A DNA stretch of 64,000 bases from Symsagittifera roscoffensis (lineage: Eukaryota; Xenacoelomorpha; Acoela; Convolutidae). Below the pieces are notes generated by a model. It did no database searches, had not been told where the DNA came from, and worked only from the letters and a program-made list of their open reading frames with translations. Location: the NCBI RefSeq assembly GCF_963678635.1, contig NC_087063.1, positions 10,016,386-10,080,385 of the forward strand, read 5' to 3'. Positions 21,705 to 33,049 of the stretch are shown piece after piece; positions within the stretch are counted from its first letter, which is position 1, and each line of letters opens with the position of its first letter. Position numbers and translations under genes: made by a program.

Positions 21705-22524
21705 AATTCCGTATAAACTTGCTGGATTCTTACAGAAGTTTTAGATAGCGGCTTTTGGTCAACCCGGTCAAACAAATTTACAAACATAGCCAACTGACAG
21801 TTGGAAAAGAGTAATGAACGCAAGAAAACTGAAAAAAAAAACGAGATTTGTTTTCTCAAAAATCTCCAACTTTGAAATTTCGAAAAAAAATTAGATGGCC
21901 TTGAAGCTCTTTGAATTTGTAGAGCAAATTTTGATGGACACTTTTCTGCTATAGTAAACCCAATTTGAGAAAACTGGATCAATAGGTAAAACTTTTTTTC
22001 CCTGGGAAATCTGATAATTATTTCCATTTTCAAACTTAGAAACCAATCACATTTTTCGTGATCTTTACAATTTTGCTGTTCGATAGTGGAGTTTGCCTTC
22101 TTTTTAACAATAGAATAAAAAAAAATTTACAAGTCAAACCGCAAAAAAATCAAAATTGAGCGTGAACAAATTTTAAGACTTTGTCCTGAAAAAAAAAATC
22201 AGCAAGACCTATATAAGAGTCTTCACTACGTTCACTACTCTCAATAATTAGTTTTCGCACAGAAGCGAAGTTCTCCATCGCACACATAAGCAAAAATATG
22301 ACCGATATCGCTACTGGGAAAACTGAATGAGTAAAACATTGAGTCTACAAAATTTCTCAAGTGACCCACGCCAATTATGAGTCTACATAAATGCTGATTG
22401 ACGCAAGCCAATTATGACGCATTAGCACTTCCAATCAATTCAAAAAAAATTACCAACTAACATGCCTCAATTTATAGAGCGGACGCATTTTGACTAATAC
22501 ACGAAAAATTTCATTAAAAACATC

Positions 22525-22597
22525 CGACCCTGCCCAGGTTCGAACCCTCTTATTTTGTTGAGGGTCTCCTTCCCTACCTCTACGCTACAGGTCCATG
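22525..22597 (-). repeat. tRNA-like head, copy in U2
   Basis: Copy of 18070-18142, offset exactly 2794 bp from the U1 copy. Confidence 0.5.
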
Positions 22598-22879
22598 ATA
22601 CCTTGAAGCTTAAGTGCTATTTGTAATTTAATAGTCTGAGTTAATATTCTTAGCATTGACTGTACTTTAAAGGTTATTGATCTAAATGAACACTTTCAAA
22701 ATGAACCCTTTCACATTTTGCCGCAACAATATTTGCGACTTAGGTTTGAAAAAAAAAGAGAGTTCATACTATAACACAAGCTTTGCTTGTGTAAATAAAC
22801 AGAACCTAATCTGCAGATCGTAGGATAGAATTATTTCGTTTTAAGTCCTAAACAAAATTTTAGCTCCATTGATTCGTCT

Positions 22880-23308
22880 TCAGCCATCAGTATATGTTTT
22901 TGATATCAAAAGTTTGTTACCAGGAACCGATGTCTCCCAATTTTGTCCATCGACTTTGTGGAAGTTCACTGATTTCACAGTTTTGCTGTCAATGCATCGG
23001 TACATTATACCGTATCCATTAGGATTTGAACGAGGTCGATAAAATGATTCTGTCCCACAGAACTTGCAGAAGAGATGCTGTGCAGTTTTGGTATTAAACT
23101 CGTAAGTGATCAGACAATCAGTCCCTGTTAGCAGGCGAAACTTGTCTTCATGTACAATACAATGAAACAGCGACTTCTTGAAGCAAATGGAACAATTGCA
23201 ATCAAACACGTCAAGATCACCTGAACTGATAAACTCCCAGCTCACTTTGCCACAATGACAACTTCCTTTATGACAGACTTCATTTTTACCATGTGATGCA
23301 TTATCCAT
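22880..23308 (-). CDS. GFA/CENP-V-like zinc-binding protein, copy 2
   Basis: The encoded 142-residue protein is identical to that at 20086-20514, with all eight zinc cysteines. Upstream and downstream DNA is also identical, so any promoter came with it. If the assembly is right, this doubles gene dose rather than adding function. Confidence 0.9.
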   Translation of the reverse strand: MDNASHGKNEVCHKGSCHCGKVSWEFISSGDLDVFDCNCSICFKKSLFHCIVHEDKFRLLTGTDCLITYEFNTKTAQHLFCKFCGTESFYRPRSNPNGYGIMYRCIDSKTVKSVNFHKVDGQNWETSVPGNKLLISKTYTDG

Positions 23309-24086
23309 ACTACAATCTTAACTGCAGCAACGCCTCATCTAGAATATTGAATCAATTTTAAAAAAGTGTTCTTTTTTACTATTGAAGAAATCAATAATCC
23401 AAACAAGATGGTAACAGCAGCAGGACGTTAATACTTCTAACCAAATCGGTAAAGAGGAAGTAACTAATTTCCAAACAGCAAACAGTAAAAACTAACCTAC
23501 TTTTGGATCCGAGCGCCCAAACTACTGAACATAGTACAGATGGGGTAATCGACAAAATTACAATCACAAAGCTACCCCAAATGTTCTTCCGAGAAAAATT
23601 CAACGAGGTTAACTCATGCACATGGCGAGTGCTATGCATTTGTGGAATCTGCAACACCCTGAAAAACTCAATTTTGTGCAAGATGAAAACTGAGGGGTGA
23701 AAACCCTTGGACAATTGTCCTAAAGCCGATTGTACTACTACTACTTCTACCTCACACGCATAGTTTCACACTAGTGGATAAAATTGAGTGCAAAATAGGT
23801 TTTTACTCATACTTCAAAAATATGCATATACAATTTTAAGGTCTTTTTCACTAGTCTACTTTCGAAACTAGAAGTCAATCATGCATTTTGTGACCTTCAC
23901 AATTTCGCCGCTGCTTGGTTGTGGAGTTTGCCTTCCTTTTAACCAATAAAATACATTATCTGTGATCAACTTTTGTTCACAAGACAGCAGATTAACTTCA
24001 ATTATGATACGGTCTCCTCGCTGCTTGCGATTACTTTTGCAAATGTGAAATCGTAACGATCAGCACTCTACTCCTATCGCATCAAC

Positions 24087-24250
24087 ATGCTCAACTCGAT
24101 ACCGTCTTTGCTGAATAAATTTCTGCCAATGTCGCTAGTCCCACGGGACTCATTGATTAAAATTCTCGAAGAAGTTTCCAAAATGCAAAGCCATGCTCGT
24201 GATCGACTTTCACTAGTCATTCCGATGGACGAAATTCTATCCGACGTGGT
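24087..24250 (+). pseudogene. Envelope-like fragment in U2
   Basis: Only the first ~55 codons of the frame remain before the join at 24250. The extra codons after it are poly-T derived. Confidence 0.7.
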
Positions 24251-24299
24251 TTTTTTTTATTCTATTTTTATTCTGTTTTAACAATAGAATAAAAAAAAA
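24250..24299. repeat. Snap-back inverted duplication at a unit junction
   Basis: TTTTTTTTATTCTATT (from 24251) is the reverse complement of AATAGAATAAAAAAAA (24283-24299), which belongs to the following unit. The inverted bases occur in no other unit, so they arose at this join, as expected when a replicating strand folds back or switches template. Confidence 0.8.
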
Positions 24300-24576
24300 C
24301 TTACAAGTCAAACCGCAAAAAAATCAAAATTGAGCGTGAACAAATTTTAAGACTTTGTCCTGAAAAAAAAAATCAGCAAGACCTATATAAGAGTCTTCAC
24401 TACGTTCACTACTCTCAATAATTAGTTTTCGCACAGAAGCGAAGTTCTCCATCGCACACATAAGCAAAAATATGACCGATATCGCTACTGGGAAAACTGA
24501 ATGAGTAAAACATTGAGTCTACAAAATTTCTCAAGTGACCCACGCCAATTATGAGTCTACATAAATGCGTCTACAC
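24278..24576. repeat. Partial duplication unit U3
   Basis: A ~290-bp copy of the DNA upstream of the GFA gene. It matches 24888-25178 (offset 610 bp) better than U1/U2, sharing an AAACTTACAAG variant. It breaks off into an envelope-like piece. Confidence 0.88.
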
Positions 24577-24767
24577 AAAGACACACTGAAAGTATGCGAC
24601 ACCAAACAGATTCAGTTACCTTCCACTGAAAAAGCTGAAAATCTAGGATTTGGGGTATTGCTGATCACATCAGCAACATCTGCATACATCCTCTTCGAGT
24701 CCGATATAGAATCAACAACCGCCAGTGGAATAAAAAAGTTCCCGGGATGCCATATCTGCATTGTAAT
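24577..24767 (+). pseudogene. Internal envelope-like fragment embedded between unit pieces
   Basis: Matches 27985-28172 of the long envelope-like sequence (the part with the second half of the ectodomain cysteines) but has neither the start nor the membrane segment. On both sides it joins DNA that normally lies upstream of the GFA gene. Confidence 0.8.
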
Positions 24768-25307
24768 AGGTAAAACTTTTTTTCCCTGGGAAATCTGATA
24801 ATTATTTCCATTTTCAAACTTAGAAACCAATCACATTTTTCGTGATCTTTACAATTTTGCTGTTCGATAGTGGAGTTTGCCTTCTTTTTAACAATAGAAT
24901 AAAAAAAAACTTACAAGTCAAACCGCAAAAAAATCAAAATTGAGCGTGAACAAATTTTAAGACTTTGTCCTGAAAAAAAAATCAGCAAGACCTATATAAG
25001 AGTCTTCACTACGTTCACTACTCTCAATAATTAGTTTTCGCACAGAAGCGAAGTTCTCCATCGCACACATAAGCAAAAATATGACCGATATCGCTACTGG
25101 GAAAACTGAATGAGTAAAACATTGAGTCTACAAAATTTCTCAAGTGACCCACGCCAATTATGAGTCTACATAAATGCTGATTGACGCAAGCCAATTATGA
25201 CGCATTAGCACTTCCAATCAATTCAAAAAAAATTACCAACTAACATGCCTCAATTTATAGAGCGGACGCATTTTGACTAATACACGAAAAATTTCATTAA
25301 AAACATC

Positions 25308-25380
25308 CGACCCTGCCCAGGTTCGAACCCTCTTATTTTGTTGAGGGTCTCCTTCCCTACCTCTACGCTACAGGTCCATG
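25308..25380 (-). repeat. tRNA-like head, copy in U4
   Basis: Fourth copy of the sequence at 18070-18142. Confidence 0.5.
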
Positions 25381-25661
25381 ATACCTTGAAGCTTAAGTGC
25401 TATTTGTAATTTAATAGTCTGAGTTAATATTCTTAGCATTGACTGTACTTTAAAGGTTATTGATCTAAATGAACACTTTCAAAATGAACCCTTTCACATT
25501 TTGCCGCAACAATATTTGCGACTTAGGTTTGAAAAAAAAGAGAGTTCATACTATAACACAAGCTTTGCTTGTGTAAATAAACAGAACCTAATCTGCAGAT
25601 CGTAGGATAGAATTATTTCGTTTTAAGTCCTAAACAAAATTTTAGCTCCATTGATTCGTCT

Positions 25662-26090
25662 TCAGCCATCAGTATATGTTTTTGATATCAAAAGTTTGTT
25701 ACCAGGAACCGATGTCTCCCAATTTTGTCCATCGACTTTGTGGAAGTTCACTGATTTCACAGTTTTGCTGTCAATGCATCGGTACATTATACCGTATCCA
25801 TTAGGATTTGAACGAGGTCGATAAAATGATTCTGTCCCACAGAACTTGCAGAAGAGATGCTGTGCAGTTTTGGTATTAAACTCGTAAGTGATCAGACAAT
25901 CAGTCCCTGTTAGCAGGCGAAACTTGTCTTCATGTACAATACAATGAAACAGCGACTTCTTGAAGCAAATGGAACAATTGCAATCAAACACGTCAAGATC
26001 ACCTGAACTGATAAACTCCCAGCTCACTTTGCCACAATGACAACTTCCTTTATGACAGACTTCATTTTTACCATGTGATGCATTATCCAT
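25662..26090 (-). CDS. GFA/CENP-V-like zinc-binding protein, copy 3
   Basis: Protein identical to copy 1. The DNA behind its start codon is cut at 26225, only ~135 bp upstream, so any promoter element farther out is missing here and this copy may be expressed differently. Confidence 0.9.
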   Translation of the reverse strand: MDNASHGKNEVCHKGSCHCGKVSWEFISSGDLDVFDCNCSICFKKSLFHCIVHEDKFRLLTGTDCLITYEFNTKTAQHLFCKFCGTESFYRPRSNPNGYGIMYRCIDSKTVKSVNFHKVDGQNWETSVPGNKLLISKTYTDG

Positions 26091-26225
26091 ACTACAATCT
26101 TAACTGCAGCAACGCCTCATCTAGAATATTGAATCAATTTTAAAAAAGTGTTCTTTTTTACTATTGAAGAAATCAATAATCCAAACAAGATGGTAACAGC
26201 AGCAGGACGTTAATACTTCTAACCA

Positions 26226-27760
26226 ATAAACAGAACCTAATCTGCAGATCGTAGGATAGAATTATTTCGTTTTAAGTCCTAAACAAAATTTTAGCTCCAT
26301 TGATTCGTCTTCAGCCATCAGTATATGTTTTTGATATCAAAAGTTTGTTACCAGGAACCGATGTCTCCCAATTTTGTCCATCGACTTTGTGGAAGTTCAC
26401 TGATTTCACAGTTTTGCTGTCAATGCATCGGTACATTATACCGTATCCATTAGGATTTGAACGAGGTCGATAAAATGATTCTGTCCCACAGAACTTGCAG
26501 AAGAGATGCTGTGCAGTTTTGGTATTAAACTCGTAAGTGATCAGACAATCAGTCCCTGTTAGCAGGCGAAACTTGTCTTCATGTACAATACAATGAAACA
26601 GCGACTTCTTGAAGCAAATGGAACAATTGCAATCAAACACGTCAAGATCACCTGAACTGATAAACTCCCAGCTCACTTTGCCACAATGACAACTTCCTTT
26701 ATGACAGACTTCATTTTTACCATGTGATGCATTATCCATACTACAATCTTAACTGCAGCAACGCCTCATCTAGAATATTGAATCAATTTTAAAAAAGTGT
26801 TCTTTTTTACTATTGAAGAAATCAATAATCCAAACAAGATGGTAACAGCAGCAGGACGTTAATACTTCTAACCAAATCGGTAAAGAGGAAGTAACTAATT
26901 TCCAAACAGCAAACAGTAAAAACTAACCTACTTTTGGATCCGAGCGCCCAAACTACTGAACATAGTACAGATGGGGTAATCGACAAAATTACAATCACAA
27001 AGCTACCCCAAATGTTCTTCCGAGAAAAATTCAACGAGGTTAACTCATGCACATGGCGAGTGCTATGCATTTGTGGAATCTGCAACACCCTGAAAAACTC
27101 AATTTTGTGCAAGATGAAAACTGAGGGGTGAAAACCCTTGGACAATTGTCCTAAAGCCGATTGTACTACTACTACTTCTACCTCACACGCATAGTTTCAC
27201 ACTAGTGGATAAAATTGAGTGCAAAATAGGTTTTTACTCATACTTCAAAAATATGCATATACAATTTTAAGGTCTTTTTCACTAGTCTACTTTCGAAACT
27301 AGAAGTCAATCATGCATTTTGTGACCTTCACAATTTCGCCGCTGCTTGGTTGTGGAGTTTGCCTTCCTTTTAACCAATAAAATACATTATCTGTGATCAA
27401 CTTTTGTTCACAAGACAGCAGATTAACTTCAATTATGATACGGTCTCCTCGCTGCTTGCGATTACTTTTGCAAATGTGAAATCGTAACGATCAGCACTCT
27501 ACTCCTATCGCATCAACATGCTCAACTCGATACCGTCTTTGCTGAATAAATTTCTGCCAATGTCGCTAGTCCCACGGGACTCATTGATTAAAATTCTCGA
27601 AGAAGTTTCCAAAATGCAAAGCCATGCTCGTGATCGACTTTCACTAGTCATTCCGATGGACGAAATTCTATCCGACGTGGTCACTATCAAAGAAGGCTTG
27701 CTAATGAAGATTGCCATTCCACTAGCTTCTCGGCAAACGTAACTTACGGTCTTCCATGCC
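26226..27760. repeat. Duplication unit U5, continuing into the full envelope-like locus
   Basis: Begins at TAAACAGAACCTAATCTG just downstream of the GFA stop and, unlike the other units, runs on without a break through the envelope-like gene into unique DNA. It therefore most resembles the ancestral arrangement on its right side. Confidence 0.88.
26311..26739 (-). CDS. GFA/CENP-V-like zinc-binding protein, copy 4
   Basis: Identical protein again, only 649 bp from copy 3. It is the only copy followed by an uncut upstream spacer and the long envelope-like sequence, so it may be the original gene. Confidence 0.9.
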   Translation of the reverse strand: MDNASHGKNEVCHKGSCHCGKVSWEFISSGDLDVFDCNCSICFKKSLFHCIVHEDKFRLLTGTDCLITYEFNTKTAQHLFCKFCGTESFYRPRSNPNGYGIMYRCIDSKTVKSVNFHKVDGQNWETSVPGNKLLISKTYTDG

Positions 27761-28866
27761 ATTCCAGTCCCGATGCCACAGTACGAGAAGGATAAAGCGA
27801 TTATGTGGAAAACAGAAGCTCCCTACTTGGCAATATCAGAGGACAATATGGAAACTGCAGTATTAACAAAGTACAACCTGAAACACTGCCTTGGATCTTC
27901 AAGATATCAGATTTGCCACGGAATGATCCCTACTGAAACAGGACACGGATTGTGCCAGGCAAATCTTTTCTTTAAAGGGAATCTAGACACACTGAAAGTA
28001 TGCGACACCAAACAGATTCAGTTACCTTCCACTGAAAAAGCTGAAAATCTAGGATTTGGGGTATTGCTGATCACATCAGCAACATCTGCATACATCCTCT
28101 TCGAGTCCGATATAGAATCAACAACCGCCAGTGGAATAAAAAAGTTCCCGGGATGCCATATCTGCATTGTAACACTGGAATGTGGAAAACAGTTAGTTGG
28201 GCCTAACATAAAATTCGATCTGATTTAGCAACATGCGAACAGCTCCCAGCAATCAAGATCAAGGTCCAATTGCCGGACCCGATCTCAAACTTGCTAAGCG
28301 ACTTGCCAGAATTGGAGGATATGCCATACTACGACACAAAAACAGAAGCAGGAATCGAGCTTTTCAAGGAAGTGAAGAAGAAGTTACTAGAAATTCCGAA
28401 TGTACAAAATCAAGAACAGATGAGGAAAATAGCGAAAACCTTAGCGCTGAATATGAGAAATTTTCGACCTTCGTTAGCAAGAGTTTTTGATGATCGAATG
28501 ACATTGAAAAATTCATTGATAATGAGTATAATTTCCTTCATCGGCTCGATGGTTCTCCATGCACTTTTCATGTGGATCTACCACAAATGTAAAAAGGAGA
28601 AAACTGACCCTATGCAACTCTTGACACCTCCACTAACACAAGAATCAAATGCCGACTCCAGTGAACCCACAGCTCCATTTCAAGAAGCACTGAATGACGT
28701 GAAAGATCACGCGAGCCGAATAAAGTTGGAGATGACAATGGAACTCAATAACGTGAGAGCTCACGCTTTCGCCTCGCAAACGTCATACATCAACCGGGAT
28801 GTTTCAAAGTCACAACCAGGACTTCATTCAATGAATGAAAACATAGTACAACTGAAAGAACACTAG
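27518..28866 (+). pseudogene. F-type envelope-like gene (errantivirus/baculovirus F-related), decayed
   Basis: Three consecutive parts are visible. 27518-27742 gives a helical, heptad-like segment. An in-frame TAA (27740-27742) then interrupts the frame, which goes on unchanged to 28228. The second part holds a PYLAIS-type motif and a cysteine-spaced ectodomain (C..YQIC...GLCQ, then GCHIC...LEC) typical of envelope proteins of insect errantiviruses and baculovirus F proteins. Near 28215-28225 the frame shifts, and 28270-28866 continues with a membrane segment (about residues 79-101 of that ORF), a short basic stop-transfer stretch and a ~100-residue tail. No signal peptide, furin site or fusion peptide was seen at the front, so the 5' end is missing or spliced from upstream. 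No gag or pol of the same element lies next to it. It could be a remnant or a domesticated copy, but the stop and shift argue for decay. Family assignment is from the cysteine pattern only. Confidence 0.65.
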
Positions 28867-29760
28867 GACGTTTAGAACACCTTACGTAAAACACCTTTCA
28901 GTAACCTTAAAAGTACCACTTGAAAGAATTGTATCACTTTAGAGAAAATTATTACTACAATTTTAACACATTCTTGATAAAATGTATTTATCCATGTGCC
29001 GTATATTTGTAAACACATATAATCTGACCAACGGACTGTGTGTGGGACAAGAGGACATCAAAACTGTACCCATGTATTTTCTACAAAAAGCAGAGCGCAG
29101 AAACTTTCCGAACCCATAGCAACTTTTTCAAGGATGGTAGTGTCACATCCCTAAATTCTATTTATGGGTGTGATTCATTATTTGACCCAACCAAATTACT
29201 TCAAGGCCCTAATTGGTTTTTACGACCTAGAACAGTATTTTCTGTGAGACAACAAAAAGATGTGAACGAGGGGACAAGCAAACATCATTACGAAGAAACA
29301 GGAAGTAAACATTTGAACTCAAATAATAAACTCCGAAAAAGGCTTGGCGATGAAAAACAGAGTGGCCAACCTTTGCTGATAACTTTGTTAAGTAAATTTG
29401 ATGAGTGTAAACAATAACATATACTCTTGGTTTATAAACTTTGTAAAATCACTCGAGAGATATCCGCGAGAGTGACCAGCTTGATTAGGAATTAAAGCCT
29501 CTGCCTAAAATATCTTTCTCTGTTCTTTGAGTTCTCAAGAGGAACACCGCCCTGCGAACTGAACGACATCCGATTATCTCTCGGGCATAGAACTTTCCTC
29601 GTCATTTGGAAAGCGACTAAATAACAAACTCAGTAATACTCAGAGCAACCTTCAGAGACCTCATAGAACATCAACTGGGATACGACATTATCTTTAAAAA
29701 ACCAAAAACAGACCGCGAAAAATCAATTTTACATGACAAATTCACCAAGCCTGTTTGAGA
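28867..29760. other. Downstream flank of the envelope-like gene, possibly LTR-derived
   Basis: Noncoding apart from an unconvincing 125-codon frame with a non-ATG start. An ATTAAA at 29491-29496 lies before a T-rich stretch, as a retroviral-type poly(A) site might. No second copy of this stretch was seen in the window, so an LTR cannot be shown. Confidence 0.3.
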
Positions 29761-30104
29761 GTATTCACTGCGTTCATGATTCTTAAAATTTTTCAAATAA
29801 TTTGGAACAATTTCAGCTAACCTAAAAGACACTCAACTCAACCTTTTCACATGGACCACTTTAGGCAGAATTAACTACCTGCCAGGTGCATTCTTGGTTG
29901 TTTTCTAATTTTTTAACGCAAGTCAGGAGACTATGAAAACAACAAGTTATACTTCAATTAAATTAAAGTTCAACAGTTCGTTTGGTGTTCATCAAGAAGT
30001 ATGTTCCAGCCGTATTTGTTGAGTCCCATTCAATGAGCTACTTAAGAAGCGTGGACCCACTTAACCACTTTAAATTTAATTGTAGTAGCTCTAGGTGTGC
30101 GGTC

Positions 30105-30305
30105 TGGTCTGTATTTGGATATCTACGTATTCATACTTGTCAGTAAGCAGACAATTACGATAATAACCAATCAGAATCGAGATGCGAAAGCAAATTTACG
30201 AAACTAATAATTATTAAGATTTCATTTCTTCCTTGTCTGGATTCTGATTAGTTAATACAGTATTTGTCTAATTACTGACGAGTCTGAATACGCTGTTGCC
30301 TAAAT
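30105..30305. repeat. Inverted repeat inside R (MITE-like), copy 1
   Basis: The arms 30105-30183 and 30233-30305 pair with gaps: CCAATCAGAATC against GATTCTGATTAG, and ATTCATACTTGTCAGTAA against TTACTGACGAGTCTGAAT. The same structure is at 36215-36412 in copy 2. Confidence 0.6.
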
Positions 30306-30419
30306 ACTGCTACGTAACCGTAGCTCTAGTAGTAGTTGAAGTTTTTGGTAAGATATTCCCCTCAAGGAAATATGAGTCCCAATATTAATAAAGCAACTGC
30401 ATATATTGAATAACAGATC

Positions 30420-31400
30420 TAGAAAACTACCACGATTTGAGCAGTCATATTTAAAGGCAAGTTTCGAAACCCCCAAAGTTACTCTGACAGCCCCCACTAC
30501 AGAAAATTTTTGAAAAAATCACAACGTCATATCTAAAAACTACACGGTTTTGAGCAGTCATACTTTGAAAAAATCCTTAAAAACGTCATATCTAAAAAAA
30601 GTACAAGGATTTGAGCAGTTATTTTCAGAGGCAAGCTCACAACTCCTGAGAGTACCCTCACAGTTTCCAACAAAAAGATTGATATCTTTCAACTTATGCA
30701 ATTCTTTAAAATTTAAGTTTTTTGAATTTTTTTGAAAAAAAATAAAAAAAAGTCATATCTCAAAAATAACAAGGATTTGAGAAATGAGATTTAGAGGCAA
30801 GATACGCCACACTTGAGAGTACCACCACGAAAGTGCCTCAGTATTGAGATGAAAAACCAAACTTTGTCAGGTTCTTTAAACCTAAGTTCTTTGAAAAACT
30901 TTGAAAAAAAAATCGTAAAAAAAAGTCACATCTCGAAAACTAATAGGATTTGAGCAGTCATATTTGGAGGCAAAATTCGCAACTTCCTAGAGTACCCTTA
31001 TAATAACCAACTATCGAATTTAGCATTTCAATTTTAACGAGTTTTTTTAAATCTATGTCTCCGAAAAATTTAGAAAAAATCATAAAAAACGTCATATCTG
31101 GAAAATTAACAATCTTTCAGCACTCATATTTTGCAGGCACGATTCGCAATCCGTAACAACATGAGAATACTCTGACAACCCCCACAACAGAGTTGGGAAC
31201 TTTCAACTATCAAGAAAAAAATTAGATGCAGTTTTCTGAAAATGTTTGAAAAAATCACAAAAAACGTCATATCTAAGAACTCAAGGTTTTCAACAGTCAT
31301 ATTTGGAGGCATAGTTTGCAAGTCCTGAGGTTACCGTGACCTCCTGACAGCGCCTCACTTTCGAGATGTGAACTTCAATATTAGTGAAATTTTTATATAC
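30420..31400 (+). repeat. ~170-bp tandem repeat array 2
   Basis: Six units of the repeat described at 8640-9830. CGTCATATCT-type starts lie near 30523, 30585, 30751, 30924, 31092 and 31266. Apart from one truncated unit the spacing is 166-174 bp. Confidence 0.75.
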
Positions 31401-33049
31401 CTAAATTCTTTGAAAAAAGCCTAGGTCTCCACGCACCTACTAAACATAAAGGCTGGGCCGGTATTGAATCGGTACCTGGGGAACACCAGATACAGTGCCA
31501 ACAACAGGTTGGTTGACATACTCAACAGGTCCTGAAAAAATGCATCGAGAAGGGTCTTCCCCGCGGAGAATTTTCTATCTATGTTTTTCTTCCCTAACAC
31601 GGGCTCAAGAACACAGGATTTCGTACGCCTTCCTTGTTCTCAAGTTTCTCGAGGCGTGATCCTTCCAGCGATCATTGATGGTCGACTCATTTGCTAAGGA
31701 GACGAACACTCCCACCGTTAATCCCTTCTTCTCGGCTCGCTCAAGTTGATCTTGCATGAACTTTCACACCTGTTTTATCAATGGGGGTGCCGTGTTTTTC
31801 GTCTTTTATTTTTTTTGGGAACAAAATTTTTAATTCAAGTTTTTACAATCCATTTTACAATCTATTCTTTCTCTTGCTTAATTTTTCGCAATTTTTTCGT
31901 CTTATCAGTCAAGCTTTCCAGCCCCGGCGTCAGGAATGGCCACCTTTTTCTCTCTCTCTCTCTTTGGTAAGGCGACACACCGTTGACTTCGGCTGCTTCT
32001 CCGCGTACGCCACGTTCCTCCGATCATTCATAGGCTGCCTCGAGCTACTCGTAGAGCCTAAAATTTTGAGATCCATGCTTCGGAATCATAGGCTCGTTAT
32101 GACGTTCAATCAGAATTATGCCAGTCGGTCATATCTGGAAGTTTGACTTTGAGAAAACGTTTAGTCTCGATTTTGGGGTGAAATGCAATTTTTCAAAAAT
32201 TCGAGTTGAGCATGTCATGCTCAAATTTCTCGCGACAACTGAAAGTATCAGAAAAATAAAATCAGAAGATTCGAACTACAATCGCGGGAAAGTAGTCAAA
32301 AATAGCAGCGGGAAATTGCTATTCGCAATTTCCGATACATAATTCGAACGAGGGTATAGCTGTCTTATTCTTGGCAGGAGACAGAGGGTAATCGCGAGTG
32401 GAGGGAGAGTAAATTCGAGTGGACCAGAGTGAACCTTCGGTGGAAAGGTGGACAACCGAAGTTGCCATATGGTCCAGACCCAAAACTTATTTCTTGAGCT
32501 AAAACTTATTCTTTAAAAACTTCTCGATTTAAACTTAATTATCCAATCAATTCTAGAGTTGCTTTATAGTTTAGTTGCTCAATTCTAGAGGTCGTGTTGG
32601 TATGAGAGTACCAAATTTTTTTTTCTTGAGTGTGTTTTACTTTGTTATGTTGAGTTAGGGAGAGTTTTTAGGTTGATCCATCTGAAATGGATCAAAGGTT
32701 CACTGTCTAATAAAAAGTAACTATACATAAGTTTCGCACCCTGTTTTTAACGGCGATCGCGTATTTTAGGTATTTCGAGACCTAAGTATGGGGGCGTTCT
32801 TATTTTCTAGAGTGGGGGGTATTTTGGTAGTGGCCTTTAAGCTGTAACGCGGGTTTTAGTCTCATGTCGCAAGTGAACTGAACTGGCTCCGACCGCTTGA
32901 GGTAGAACAACACAAGAGATACTGTCCTTGACTCTTAAGCCAATGGTTATAGGGCCTATTTTTCTTTAACCTCTTTTTTTGACTTAAGTAGGCTACTGTT
33001 ACATAATGTTTTTATGGCGCCCCTGGGTGTTTTCATGACATCAAGACTG

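Larger units (their letters stand above)
21705..24249. repeat. Tandem duplication unit U2
   Basis: Copy of U1 shortened at the right: it ends at GACGTGGT inside the envelope-like sequence, where a T-rich snap-back segment begins. Confidence 0.92.
24768..26225. repeat. Partial duplication unit U4
   Basis: Starts at ATAGGTAAAACTTTTTTTCC (as at 21980) and runs through the tRNA-like head and GFA copy 3 to TTCTAACCAA. It then joins U5 at a point 650 bp back in the unit. Confidence 0.9.

Noticed and set aside
29040-29417. 125-codon ORF downstream of the envelope-like gene
   Set aside because: Starts at a non-ATG codon, no domain, no second copy; kept only as part of a possible LTR flank.
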